A DNA stretch of 64,000 nt. It comes from Shewanella schlegeliana (lineage in GTDB: Bacteria > Pseudomonadota > Gammaproteobacteria > Enterobacterales > Shewanellaceae). The stretch spans positions 62,001 to 126,000 of the forward strand of contig NZ_JAESVD010000009.1 in the NCBI RefSeq assembly GCF_016765635.1, in the 5' to 3' direction. The position numbers and the translations under genes are program-made. How positions within the stretch are numbered: position 1 is the stretch's first letter; the number at the start of each line of letters is the position of its first letter. The notes under the pieces are model-generated. The model was not told the DNA's origin and ran no database searches. It saw only the letters and a program-made list of their open reading frames with translations. Positions 17,026 through 25,951 of this stretch are shown piece by piece.

Positions 17026-18681
17026 ATGGAATCCTCTATGAAAACCCCGATTGAGATGCTAGAACATTGGGTGGAAAAACAAGGCGATCAAGTTTATCTA
17101 AAGCAGCCTATTGAGGGCCAATATAAGACCTTTACTTGGCGCGATGTGCAAACCAAGATGCAGCAGATTGCAGGCGCACTCAGACACCTGGGGTTAAATC
17201 CCGGGGATAAAGTTGCCGTACTTTCTAAAAACTGCGCCGAATGGTTTATTACTGACTTAGCCCTTATGCACGGTGGCTATATCAGCATCCCTATCTACCC
17301 TACCGCCAATGCCGACACCATTCGCTACACCTTAGAACACAGTGAAGCCAAGGCCATTTTCATCGGTAAGCTAGATTACTGGGCCGACCAAGAAGCCGGC
17401 GTTGGCGGTGATATTTTACGTCTCGCCATGCCGTACGACACCATGCCAGCTCAGTATCACTGGGATAAGATGCTCACCTTAGGTCAACCATTAATCGATG
17501 CTCCGCTGCCGACTCCTGAGCAGGTAATGACCATCATCTATACCTCTGGCTCAACCGGTAAGCCTAAAGGGGCGATTCAAAACTTTGCCAGTTACGCCTG
17601 GACCTGTAATGCGGTTGTGCGCGACCTTAAAACCGATGTTCAAGACAGATTGTTGTCTTATCTGCCGCTGGCGCATATTACTGAACGCGTCGCCATTGAA
17701 GGTTCATCCTTCTACTCTGGCAGCAGTGTCGCCTTCGTGGAAAGTCTAGATAGCTTCGTTGCCGATGTGCAGCGCGCAAGACCGACGGTATTCTTCTCGG
17801 TGCCACGCCTGTGGAGCCTATTCCAGAAGAATATTATCGATAAGATCGGCTACAGCAAGCTCAACTTCCTATTAAAAGTGCCGATCATTAGCAGCATTGT
17901 GAAGCGTAAAATCCATCAAGGCTTAGGCTTAGAGCACTGCCATCTATTAGGTTCTGGTTCGGCACCAATCCCGCCATCACTGGTTGAGTGGTATCACAAG
18001 ATAGGTCTCGATATCAGTGAGGCTTGGGGCATGACAGAAAACTGTGCCTACTCAATTATCAATCATCCGTTTGATCCCAGAAAGATTGGCTCTGTTGGCC
18101 GCGCAGTAGAAGGCTGCGAGGCTAAGCAATCTGATACAGGCGAGCTTTTAGTTAAGAGCCCAGGTTTAATGCAAGGTTATTATAAGCAAGAGGAAGAGAG
18201 TGCTAAGTGCTTCGATGAAGACGGTTTCTTCCATACAGGTGATCTCTGCTCTATCGATGATGAAGGTAACGTCAGCATTACAGGCCGTGTTAAAGACAAC
18301 TTTAAAACCGCTAAGGGTAAGTACGTTGCGCCGGTACCGATTGAGCGCAAGCTCGCACAAGATCCTCATGTAGAGATGATCTGTGTTATCGGCTCAGGCC
18401 TGCCCCACCCTATCGCTCTAGTTCAACTGTCTGAAGGTGCGGCAGTGCAACCAAGAGAAGAGGTCAGGCTATCACTTAAAAACACTATCGATACAGTGAA
18501 TCCACACTTAGAGTCTCATGAAACGGTCGATGCCATTGTCATTGTCAGTGAGCCATGGGATGTAGAGAATGACGTATTAACGCCTACATTAAAGATCAAA
18601 CGACATGTACTAGAGAAGAAGTTTAGCGACAAGGTTGACGGCATTCGTGGCGGTAAAGTCTGTTGGGAAGATGAAATCTAG
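17026..18681 (+). CDS. AMP-binding long-chain acyl-CoA synthetase
   Basis: A 551-aa adenylate-forming ligase that activates a fatty acid as acyl-AMP and passes it to CoA. The P-loop-like TSGSTGKPKG motif, the SEAWGMTENC motif, the FHTGDLCSIDDEG motif and GRVKDNFKTAKGKYVAP are all present, and the last carries the conserved hinge residues. It has the longer eukaryote-like style of bacterial FadD relatives. It stands alone between terminators. The possible CRP site upstream would fit carbon-source control. Confidence 0.92.
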   Translation: MESSMKTPIEMLEHWVEKQGDQVYLKQPIEGQYKTFTWRDVQTKMQQIAGALRHLGLNPGDKVAVLSKNCAEWFITDLALMHGGYISIPIYPTANADTIRYTLEHSEAKAIFIGKLDYWADQEAGVGGDILRLAMPYDTMPAQYHWDKMLTLGQPLIDAPLPTPEQVMTIIYTSGSTGKPKGAIQNFASYAWTCNAVVRDLKTDVQDRLLSYLPLAHITERVAIEGSSFYSGSSVAFVESLDSFVADVQRARPTVFFSVPRLWSLFQKNIIDKIGYSKLNFLLKVPIISSIVKRKIHQGLGLEHCHLLGSGSAPIPPSLVEWYHKIGLDISEAWGMTENCAYSIINHPFDPRKIGSVGRAVEGCEAKQSDTGELLVKSPGLMQGYYKQEEESAKCFDEDGFFHTGDLCSIDDEGNVSITGRVKDNFKTAKGKYVAPVPIERKLAQDPHVEMICVIGSGLPHPIALVQLSEGAAVQPREEVRLSLKNTIDTVNPHLESHETVDAIVIVSEPWDVENDVLTPTLKIKRHVLEKKFSDKVDGIRGGKVCWEDEI

Positions 18682-18707
18682 CAAAAGCTATAGATTTCTC
18701 TCCTAAG

Positions 18708-18736
18708 ACGGCACACTCTTCAGTGTGCCGTTTTTC
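18708..18736 (+). terminator. Terminator after the acyl-CoA synthetase gene
   Basis: ACGGCACACT-CTTC-AGTGTGCCGT followed by TTTTC. Confidence 0.9.
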
Positions 18737-18861
18737 TATTTTGGACGAAAAACACCCAATTAACTAAATTTAATGATGGATGAACAGTTTTTGATTGCGC
18801 AATTTTTGAAAGAAACTATTCTTGCCATCCTTTCAAAGAAATCCAATTTATAGAGTTAATC

Positions 18862-19785
18862 ATGTTTATTTTATTGTCGATACTCGGCGGCTTTTTAATT
18901 CTTACTTTAGGTGCAGAAGCCTTAGTAAGAGGCGCGAGCCAAATCGCGCTTAGATTAGGGCTTACCCCTTTAATTATTGGCCTAACCATTGTTGCCTTCG
19001 GTACCAGTGCACCTGAACTTGCGGTGAGCGTAAAATCTGCCATCGCCGGAAATAGTGGTATCGCATTAGGTAACGTCATCGGCTCAAACATTGCCAATAT
19101 CGGTCTTATCTTAGGTATTACAGCGCTTATTCGCCCGATTAAGATTGAGTCTCAGATGGTGCGCCGTGATATTCCAATCATGATTGCTGCGTCGCTATTG
19201 TTCTGGAGCCTACTACTCGATGGTGGCTTGAGCTTCTGGGATGGTGCGATTCTATCTGCATTGCTTGTAGCCTACTTAACCTTCAGCTACTTCACTGCAG
19301 AGAAACAAACAGACGATGATGTTGAAGATACCAAGCAAAACCCAATGTTATCGGTACTGTTTATCGTAATTGGTATTAGCATGCTAGTTGGCGGTGGTAT
19401 TTTATTCGTCGATGGCGCAGTTGCTATGGCTCAGTCATTTGGCATTAGTGAAGTCATTATCGGCCTAACGATTGTAGCTATCGGCACCAGCATGCCAGAG
19501 CTTGTGACTTCAATCGTTGCAGCGCTCAAAGGTCAGAGCGACATCGCGATTGGTAACGTGGTCGGCTCAAACCTATTCAACATTTTAGGTATTTTAGGTG
19601 TTACCGCACTTATTCACCCGATTGTTGGCAGCGAAATTAGTAACCTAGATTGGGTTGCTATGATTGCCTTTGCAGTGATCTTACTGCCATTTGCTTACAC
19701 AGGCCTACGTATTGGTCGCCGTGAGGCTGCGCTACTTGTACTTGGTTATGTCGTGTACATCGGCTACTTGGTAGCTCAAGTTTAA
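18862..19785 (+). CDS. Sodium/calcium antiporter (CaCA superfamily, YrbG type)
   Basis: A 307-aa inner-membrane exchanger with about ten transmembrane segments. It has the two alpha-repeats that form the ion sites: AFGTSAPELAVSV with GNVIGSNIANI in the first half, and AIGTSMPELVTSI with GNVVGSNLFNI in the second. The acidic Glu in each PEL motif is intact. It exports Ca2+ in exchange for Na+ or H+. Its place between the acyl-CoA synthetase and recG is conserved in Shewanella as I recall. Confidence 0.93.
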   Translation: MFILLSILGGFLILTLGAEALVRGASQIALRLGLTPLIIGLTIVAFGTSAPELAVSVKSAIAGNSGIALGNVIGSNIANIGLILGITALIRPIKIESQMVRRDIPIMIAASLLFWSLLLDGGLSFWDGAILSALLVAYLTFSYFTAEKQTDDDVEDTKQNPMLSVLFIVIGISMLVGGGILFVDGAVAMAQSFGISEVIIGLTIVAIGTSMPELVTSIVAALKGQSDIAIGNVVGSNLFNILGILGVTALIHPIVGSEISNLDWVAMIAFAVILLPFAYTGLRIGRREAALLVLGYVVYIGYLVAQV

Positions 19786-19806
19786 GCGATAAGTAAAGTG
19801 TATTTT

Positions 19807-19844
19807 AAAGACCTAAATTGCTATCGCAGTTTAGGTCTTTTTTT
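19807..19844 (+). terminator. Terminator after the antiporter gene
   Basis: AAAGACCTAAATTGC pairs with GCAGTTTAGGTCTTT around a four-base loop (one mismatch), followed by TTTT. Confidence 0.92.
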
Positions 19845-19988
19845 GTTTCTATCCATCGCTAACCGCCAGACATGTTTCGCCACAGTCACCACTCTTAGCA
19901 ATTAAATAGCAGCTTGACTCTCAAACGAATAAACGCCAAATTTGCGTAAACCTATAACTCTGATAATATATGTATAAATTTACAGTGT

Positions 19989-22079
19989 TTGAGCGCTAAC
20001 AGTTTGCAAAGACTCGATCTTGTTCCGATAACCGATCTCAAAGGCGTTGCCAAGAAAATGGCCGAGAGATTAGCAAAGCTAGGGATTACAACAGTGCAAG
20101 ATCTGTTGTTTCATCTGCCGCTGCGCTACGAAGATCGTACTCAAGTCTATCCTATCGCCTCACTCTATCCTGGCAGCTACGGCACTATCGAGGCCGTGAT
20201 TCAGTCCAGCCAAATTATTCAAGGGCGTAAGCGCATGCTCACCTGCACGGTGCGCGATGATACCGGCAGCTTAACCCTACGCTTTTTTAACTTCTCGGTG
20301 GCCCAACGTAATGGCCTAGAGATCGGCATGACTATTCGTGCCTACGGTGAAATTCGCCGTGGTAAACACTTTGCCGAAATTATCCACCCAGAATATAAGC
20401 TGATCTCACCGGGTGAAGATCTGCAGCTAAGCGACACGCTCACGCCAGTTTACCCCACAACCGAAGGCTTAAAACAAGCAAGCTGGATCAAGCTAACTGA
20501 ACAGGCGTTGGCGATGTTAGAAAATGGCGGTTTACAAGAGTTACTGCCGCCACACCTGCAGCCAAACAACTTAGATTTAAAGCAAGCACTGCAGATCCTT
20601 CATAGACCCAATAATCAGGTATCACTATTTGAGCTAGAGCAAGGCACACATCCAGCGCAGCAGCGCCTGATTCAAGAAGAGTTAATGGCCCACAATTTAA
20701 GCATGTTACGCCTACGTCAGCGCAGTAATCGTGACAGTGCGGTAAGCATGCACGCCACAGGTCAGCTATTGAATCCTTTTCTAGCCGCACTGCCCTTTAA
20801 ACCGACTGGCGCCCAGCAGCGAGTCGTCGCCGATATTACCCAAGACTTAGCCAAAAACGAGCCGATGATGCGCCTAGTACAAGGTGACGTGGGTTCCGGT
20901 AAGACCTTGGTCGCCGCCTTGGCAGCATTGCAGGCAATAGAGAGTGGCTATCAGGTCGCCATGATGGCGCCAACTGAGCTACTGGCCGAACAGCATGCCA
21001 TTAACTTTGCCGCTTGGTTCGAGCCCCTAGGACTAAAAGTCGGCTGGCTCGCTGGTAAACTCAAAGGCAAGGCTAGAGCCCAGTCGTTAGCCGATATCGA
21101 ATCTGGCGAAGCCCACATAGTGATTGGTACCCACGCTATCTTCCAAGAGCAGGTGGTATTCAATAAGCTGGCACTGATTATTATCGATGAGCAGCATAGA
21201 TTCGGCGTGCATCAGCGTTTAGGTCTGAGGGAAAAAGGCATTAGTCAGGGATTTCATCCACACCAGTTGATTATGACTGCCACACCGATCCCGCGTACTC
21301 TGGCAATGACTGCCTATGCCGATCTCGACACTTCGATTATCGATGAGCTGCCACCGGGGCGAACACCTGTCACTACGGTCGCAGTGTCTGATCAGCGCCG
21401 AGAAGAGGTGATTGACCGCGTCCGTAAGGCCGCCATTAATGATAAACGCCAAGCCTACTGGGTCTGTACCCTGATTGAGGAATCGGAAGTGCTTGAGTGC
21501 CAAGCCGCCGAAGATACCGCCGAGGAGCTGAAACGAGCGCTACCCGAGCTAAAAATTGGTTTAGTTCATGGTCGTATGAAACCTGCCGAGAAACAGCAGA
21601 TCATGGCAAGCTTTAAGGCTGGAGAACTCAACTTACTAGTGGCAACGACAGTGATCGAAGTGGGCGTGGATGTGCCCAATGCCAGTTTGATGATTATCGA
21701 AAACCCCGAGCGCCTAGGTCTAGCGCAATTGCATCAGCTTAGAGGTCGAGTCGGCCGTGGTGCAGTAGCCAGTCACTGTGTGCTGCTATACAAGGCACCT
21801 CTGTCGGCAACGGCTACCAAGAGGCTCGGCGTACTCAGACAGAGCAACGACGGCTTTGTGATTGCTCAGCAGGACTTAGAGATCCGTGGACCGGGTGAAG
21901 TATTAGGCACTAAGCAGACGGGAATAGCCGATATGAAGATAGCCGATCTGATGCGCGATCAAGCACTTATCCCCCATGTACAGAAGCTCGCCGCCCACGT
22001 TATGCAACAAGCACCCGCGAGTGTGGACCCTATAATTGAGCGCTGGCTCGGCGACCGCGAGCAATTTGTACAAGCGTAA
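19989..22079 (+). CDS. recG: ATP-dependent DNA helicase RecG
   Basis: A 696-aa branch-migrating helicase that reverses stalled forks and processes R-loops and D-loops. The N-terminal wedge domain (LPLRYEDRTQVYP) leads into an OB-fold. The helicase motifs are GDVGSGKTLVAALAA (Walker A), IIDEQHRFGVHQR (DEQH-type Walker B), MTATPIPRTLAM, ATTVIEVGVDVPNA and LRGRVGRG. The start is a TTG at 19989; a later TTG at 20004 is possible. The length is normal. Confidence 0.97.
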   Translation: MSANSLQRLDLVPITDLKGVAKKMAERLAKLGITTVQDLLFHLPLRYEDRTQVYPIASLYPGSYGTIEAVIQSSQIIQGRKRMLTCTVRDDTGSLTLRFFNFSVAQRNGLEIGMTIRAYGEIRRGKHFAEIIHPEYKLISPGEDLQLSDTLTPVYPTTEGLKQASWIKLTEQALAMLENGGLQELLPPHLQPNNLDLKQALQILHRPNNQVSLFELEQGTHPAQQRLIQEELMAHNLSMLRLRQRSNRDSAVSMHATGQLLNPFLAALPFKPTGAQQRVVADITQDLAKNEPMMRLVQGDVGSGKTLVAALAALQAIESGYQVAMMAPTELLAEQHAINFAAWFEPLGLKVGWLAGKLKGKARAQSLADIESGEAHIVIGTHAIFQEQVVFNKLALIIIDEQHRFGVHQRLGLREKGISQGFHPHQLIMTATPIPRTLAMTAYADLDTSIIDELPPGRTPVTTVAVSDQRREEVIDRVRKAAINDKRQAYWVCTLIEESEVLECQAAEDTAEELKRALPELKIGLVHGRMKPAEKQQIMASFKAGELNLLVATTVIEVGVDVPNASLMIIENPERLGLAQLHQLRGRVGRGAVASHCVLLYKAPLSATATKRLGVLRQSNDGFVIAQQDLEIRGPGEVLGTKQTGIADMKIADLMRDQALIPHVQKLAAHVMQQAPASVDPIIERWLGDREQFVQA

Positions 22080-22221
22080 ACGACTGCTTTAGTCATCTTT
22101 CGAAATTAAATATCCTTAATAGAGCTTCTGCCTATAGACAATCCGTTGGATTTTTGCAGAATGGATTGACGCTATACTTTTATTATTAGTCCTATCACTG
22201 CGCGGTAGCAGAGGAGTTAAA

Positions 22222-23088
22222 ATGCAACTCAGTCAAGAAGATAGAATTTCCCCTCAGGAAAAGAGTTCTGGCACTAATGGTCTGGCAATTTTAGCTATAG
22301 TTGCTGTTGTGGCACTATCTGCTGGCGGCTACTACTATCTCAGCGGCAATGAAGAAATCGAAGAGCTGCAAGTCATTGCGCCTGTAGTGATCCCAGATCC
22401 TGTGCCTGAACAGCCACTTGAAACAGAAGCGGTTCCCGAGCCTGAAGTGATCATAGAGGCAGAACCTGTACAGTTGCCAGAAGTCGATCCCGTTCCACAA
22501 GTCGAGCCACTGCCAGCACTGGCCGATAGTGATGAATTCGTTCACCAGAAAGTCACCAATGTTGCCGATGGCATGGCGATTGAACCACTATTGATTGAAG
22601 ATAATCTCGTGCGTCAATTTGTGGTGTTTATCGATAACCTAGCTCAAGGCGAACTCGCCCGCAAAGTGAGCCCGCTCAAAGCGCCAAACAATAGTTTCAC
22701 CGTATCGGAGATCGCCAACAAGACCTACATCAATCCTGATAGTTACCATAGATATGATCTCTATGCCGACTTCTTAGCTAGCCTAAATGATGAAGAGTTA
22801 GCGAAAACCTATAAGGAGCTGACGCCATTACTGAGCGAAGCATTTGTCGAGCTTGGCTACAACGACATCTCGTTCGATGAACGTATGCAGCAAGCGATTG
22901 AGGTGATGTTAGATGCACCGATTATCGAGCAGCCTATCGAGCTAGATGGCGTGAGTGTGAACTACCAGTTTGTCGATCCAAAACTGGAAGCACTGCCCAA
23001 TGCCCAGAAATTAATGGTGCGCATGGGACCTGAAAACTCACGCAAAGTAAAATCTGCGCTGCGCCGGTTACAGAAGCACCTAAACTAG
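22222..23088 (+). CDS. DUF3014-family membrane-anchored protein
   Basis: A protein of 288 aa. It has a short cytoplasmic start, one transmembrane helix (LAILAIVAVVALSAGGYYYL, about residues 23-42), then a Pro/Glu/Val-rich stretch and a globular C-terminal domain starting near LVRQFVVFIDNLAQGE, the DUF3014 region. The low-complexity part probably spans the periplasm. Function unknown. It follows recG by 142 bp. An imperfect GC hairpin without a T-run follows it at about 23118. Confidence 0.8.
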   Translation: MQLSQEDRISPQEKSSGTNGLAILAIVAVVALSAGGYYYLSGNEEIEELQVIAPVVIPDPVPEQPLETEAVPEPEVIIEAEPVQLPEVDPVPQVEPLPALADSDEFVHQKVTNVADGMAIEPLLIEDNLVRQFVVFIDNLAQGELARKVSPLKAPNNSFTVSEIANKTYINPDSYHRYDLYADFLASLNDEELAKTYKELTPLLSEAFVELGYNDISFDERMQQAIEVMLDAPIIEQPIELDGVSVNYQFVDPKLEALPNAQKLMVRMGPENSRKVKSALRRLQKHLN

Positions 23089-23346
23089 CCACTCAATCGA
23101 GTGAGTTCGTCTCTCGAGAGCCCTGAATTAACAGGGCTCCCTCGCAAATCCAACATTTTCTCACCGATAGCTCACCTTTGAGCGACATCTGTATCGAAAG
23201 AGCTTATTAAGCTCACCATTTATGATGTAGAATAGCCGCTCTAAATGACGTTATATTTGACCACTAGCAAACATAATTGCTTTCGTCGGTCAGAAATATC
23301 TTTCTACTAGTCAAGGTGATACGAAAGGATATTCGGATTTGAGGCG

Positions 23347-24084
23347 ATGCATTTGAAGTTCAGCATTCTTTCATGGGGCGCATGGTCGCCACAGTACCAA
23401 CAAGCCAATGAATGGTTAAGTTGGCCAACTATCGCCTCAGACGATTCTGCACTGCAGTCTGCTGTGCCCAAATTGGCTCATGTACCTGCTATGCAACGCA
23501 GAAGACTCAGTAAACTTACCAAAATCATCCTTGAAGCCGCCTCTCAGTGCACTCCACCTGAGCAGTGCCGCAGTATTTTTGCCTCGCAACACGGTGAGAT
23601 TAATCGCACTATCGGCTTACTTAAGGATATCGTTGTCGAGTCACCACTATCACCTACAGGCTTTAGTCAGTCGGTACACAATACCGCCAGCGGCATTTTC
23701 AGCATTCTAACGGGTAATCAAGCAGCATCGACCTCCATTGCAGCGGGAAAAAATAGCTTTTCTCAAGCTTTCATCGAAGCCTATGGGCAGCTACACGCCG
23801 ATCCACAACCGCTGCTATTGGCCTACGCAGATGAGCCTGTGCCACAAGTTTATCGACAGTACTCTTCAGAGCCTGAGTGGCCTATCTCTGTTGCCTTTAT
23901 GCTTGCTCCAGCAAATTGTCCGCAACCCGCTATAGCAAGCTTAAACTTAACCGCAGACACCCGTGAGCATAAGAGTGACGATGAGCAGCTGAGTTTTGGA
24001 CTGTTACTCTCATCTATTGCGGCTAAGCAGAATACCTCTGGCTATTTGGCTGGTTGGCACTGGGAGCTAACCTGCAGTGACTAA
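23347..24084 (+). CDS. apeC: APE cluster: ketosynthase-like chain-length factor (ApeC-like)
   Basis: A 245-aa protein with the N-terminal beta-ketoacyl-synthase-like fold. Around SVHNTASGIFSI and STSIAAGKNSF the pattern follows a thiolase-fold KS, but the position that holds the catalytic Cys in real KSs is not a Cys. This fits a non-catalytic partner that sets chain length with ApeO. It is the first gene of the 17.5-kb aryl polyene operon. It overlaps the next gene by 8 bp. Ape letters here and below are given from memory of the described E. coli/Xenorhabdus order, which this cluster matches. Confidence 0.8.
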   Translation: MHLKFSILSWGAWSPQYQQANEWLSWPTIASDDSALQSAVPKLAHVPAMQRRRLSKLTKIILEAASQCTPPEQCRSIFASQHGEINRTIGLLKDIVVESPLSPTGFSQSVHNTASGIFSILTGNQAASTSIAAGKNSFSQAFIEAYGQLHADPQPLLLAYADEPVPQVYRQYSSEPEWPISVAFMLAPANCPQPAIASLNLTADTREHKSDDEQLSFGLLLSSIAAKQNTSGYLAGWHWELTCSD

Positions 24085-24895
24085 ATCCGTCGCCAATAAG
24101 CAGCCGCTAGCGCCAAAATTAACAGGCCTAGCTTATATTCCACGCTGGCTTGGTGGTACCGCCTGCTATATCGCCTTCGGGCTTGGCGGCCTATTGAGCT
24201 CGCTTACCATACTACCGATACTTAGGTTTTGGCCCGGCACACCACAGCAGCGGATCGAGCGCGTACAGCGCGCCGTGCATATCATGTTTAAGGGCTTCGT
24301 AAAGATGCTAACCTGGGCAGGCGTGATTAACCTCAGCCATGGAGACCTAAGTCGACTTCGTGATGCGAGAGGCATGATAGTCACGGCAAATCACCCAACC
24401 TTAGTCGATGTGGTCGTGCTTATCAGTTTAATGCCTAATGCTGGCTGCATCGTTAAGCAAGGACTATGGCGTAACCCCTTTTTACGGGGCGTAGTCTCTT
24501 GCGCAGGTTACATCCCTAACCGCGGAGCAGAGCTGCTGTTAGAGGACTGTAAATTGGTTCTTGAGCGTGGCACCAATTTAATTATTTTCCCAGAAGGCAC
24601 CCGCACCGTCATCGGTGAGAAAATTAACTCCTTTGCACGTGGCGCTGCCAATATAACTCTGCGAACCCATAGCGATCTATTGCCTGTATTTCTGAAAACC
24701 AATACTGTTGGACTCAGTAAGCAGCAGGCTTGGTATCAACTACCGAGGCGAACCATAGGCATGCATATCGAAATAGGCGAAACACTGCCCTATTTGCGCT
24801 ATGATGCCAATGCAGGCGGCGATGCAAAAATGGCACGGCAAATGACTCGTGACCTAGAAAACTATTATAAACAACAATTAGATAGATACTTATGA
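24077..24895 (+). CDS. apeD: APE cluster: lysophospholipid-type acyltransferase
   Basis: A 272-aa PlsC-like acyltransferase. The catalytic motif is NHPTLVD (NHxxxxD) and the substrate motif is IIFPEGTRT. An N-terminal hydrophobic segment anchors it to the inner membrane. It starts at a GTG that overlaps the end of the previous gene and ends in an ATGA overlap with the first ACP gene. In APE systems such enzymes are thought to help build the lipid part to which the polyene is esterified. Confidence 0.85.
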   Translation: MTKSVANKQPLAPKLTGLAYIPRWLGGTACYIAFGLGGLLSSLTILPILRFWPGTPQQRIERVQRAVHIMFKGFVKMLTWAGVINLSHGDLSRLRDARGMIVTANHPTLVDVVVLISLMPNAGCIVKQGLWRNPFLRGVVSCAGYIPNRGAELLLEDCKLVLERGTNLIIFPEGTRTVIGEKINSFARGAANITLRTHSDLLPVFLKTNTVGLSKQQAWYQLPRRTIGMHIEIGETLPYLRYDANAGGDAKMARQMTRDLENYYKQQLDRYL

Positions 24896-25146
24896 GCCTA
24901 GATAACGAAGTAAAACAACTGATCATCGACTGTCTCGACCTTGAAGACGTCAGCATTGAAGATATTGACTCACAGGCGCCACTATTTGGTGAAGGCCTTG
25001 GACTCGACTCTATCGATGCATTAGAGCTTGGCCTTGCCATCAAGAAACAATTTGATGTGAAGATTGAAGCAAACTCAGATGCGACAAAACAGCATTTCTA
25101 TAGCGTTGCTAGCTTAGTCAGTTTTATTGAGTCACAGCGAGCCTAG
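24892..25146 (+). CDS. apeE: APE cluster: acyl carrier protein 1
   Basis: An 84-aa acidic carrier protein. The phosphopantetheine Ser is in GLGLDSIDALELG. It starts in an ATGA overlap with the acyltransferase gene, and a second ACP follows after 8 bp. In the APE model one of the two ACPs receives the aromatic starter and the growing polyene. Which one cannot be judged from sequence alone. Confidence 0.92.
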   Translation: MSLDNEVKQLIIDCLDLEDVSIEDIDSQAPLFGEGLGLDSIDALELGLAIKKQFDVKIEANSDATKQHFYSVASLVSFIESQRA

Positions 25147-25154
25147 GGGGAATT

Positions 25155-25403
25155 ATGCAAAGTCGTGAACAGATCCTTGAAATGCTGACTCAAATCCTCG
25201 TAGAAGAGTTCGAGATTGATGCCGAAGATATCACTCTAGAAGCTTCGCTATACGAAGAGCTAGATCTAGACAGCATCGATGCCGTTGATTTGGTGATTAA
25301 GCTGCAGCAGATGACGGGCAAGAAGATTAAGCCTGAAGAGTTTAAAGCGGTGAGAACCGTAGATGACGTTGTTACGGCTATCGAAGGTTTAGTTAAAGAG
25401 TAA
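25155..25403 (+). CDS. apeF: APE cluster: acyl carrier protein 2
   Basis: An 82-aa carrier protein with the phosphopantetheine Ser in ELDLDSIDAVDLV. A strong AGGGGGA ribosome site precedes the ATG. Its stop overlaps the next start (TAATG). The two ACPs differ clearly outside the DSID motif, so they are not a recent duplication and probably have separate partners. Confidence 0.93.
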   Translation: MQSREQILEMLTQILVEEFEIDAEDITLEASLYEELDLDSIDAVDLVIKLQQMTGKKIKPEEFKAVRTVDDVVTAIEGLVKE

Positions 25404-25951
25404 TGCGGCTATTCCTGCAAATAGTGACGACCCTTGTGGTGATAGGCTACCCACTGGCGGTCTATTTTGGTCTGCACTATTTGCCAGCAGGCAGCATAGC
25501 ACTCGCCTTGTGCGCCATTTTAGTCCTACGACTAATGCTGCAGCAGCAAAAATTAAAGGCGCTCATGCTGCCGCTTCTTGTGGGTATAGGGCTGACGGCC
25601 GGTAGCTTTATTGCCAAACAAAATCACTGGTTGCTGTTTTATCCTGTGGTAATAAACCTCACCATGTTGGCGCTTTTTGGTTATTCACTAAAACGCGGTC
25701 CCAGCATGATAGAGAGACTGGCAAGATTAAAGGAGCCTGAGCTGCCCGATGAGGCGATCGGCTACCTCAAGACCGTCACCCTGATTTGGTGCGGCTTGTT
25801 TATCTTTAATGGCACTATGGCGCTTTATACCGCACTCTATACCAGCATTGAAACATGGACGCTTTATAACGGGCTGATCGCCTATCTGCTTATCGGGTCG
25901 CTACTGGGTGGCGAATGGTTATACAGAACATTTTGGTTGAAAAAGTCATGA
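25403..25951 (+). CDS. apeG: APE cluster: small integral membrane protein (COG4648-like)
   Basis: A 182-aa protein with five to six hydrophobic helices, conserved in APE and related lipid clusters. The function is not known to me; a scaffold or flippase-like role at the inner membrane is a guess. The stop codon overlaps the start of the ligase gene by ATGA. Confidence 0.75.
   Translation: MRLFLQIVTTLVVIGYPLAVYFGLHYLPAGSIALALCAILVLRLMLQQQKLKALMLPLLVGIGLTAGSFIAKQNHWLLFYPVVINLTMLALFGYSLKRGPSMIERLARLKEPELPDEAIGYLKTVTLIWCGLFIFNGTMALYTALYTSIETWTLYNGLIAYLLIGSLLGGEWLYRTFWLKKS

Noticed and set aside
23118..23139. GC-rich hairpin after the DUF3014 gene
   Set aside because: A good stem but no T-run, so it is not called as a rho-independent terminator.
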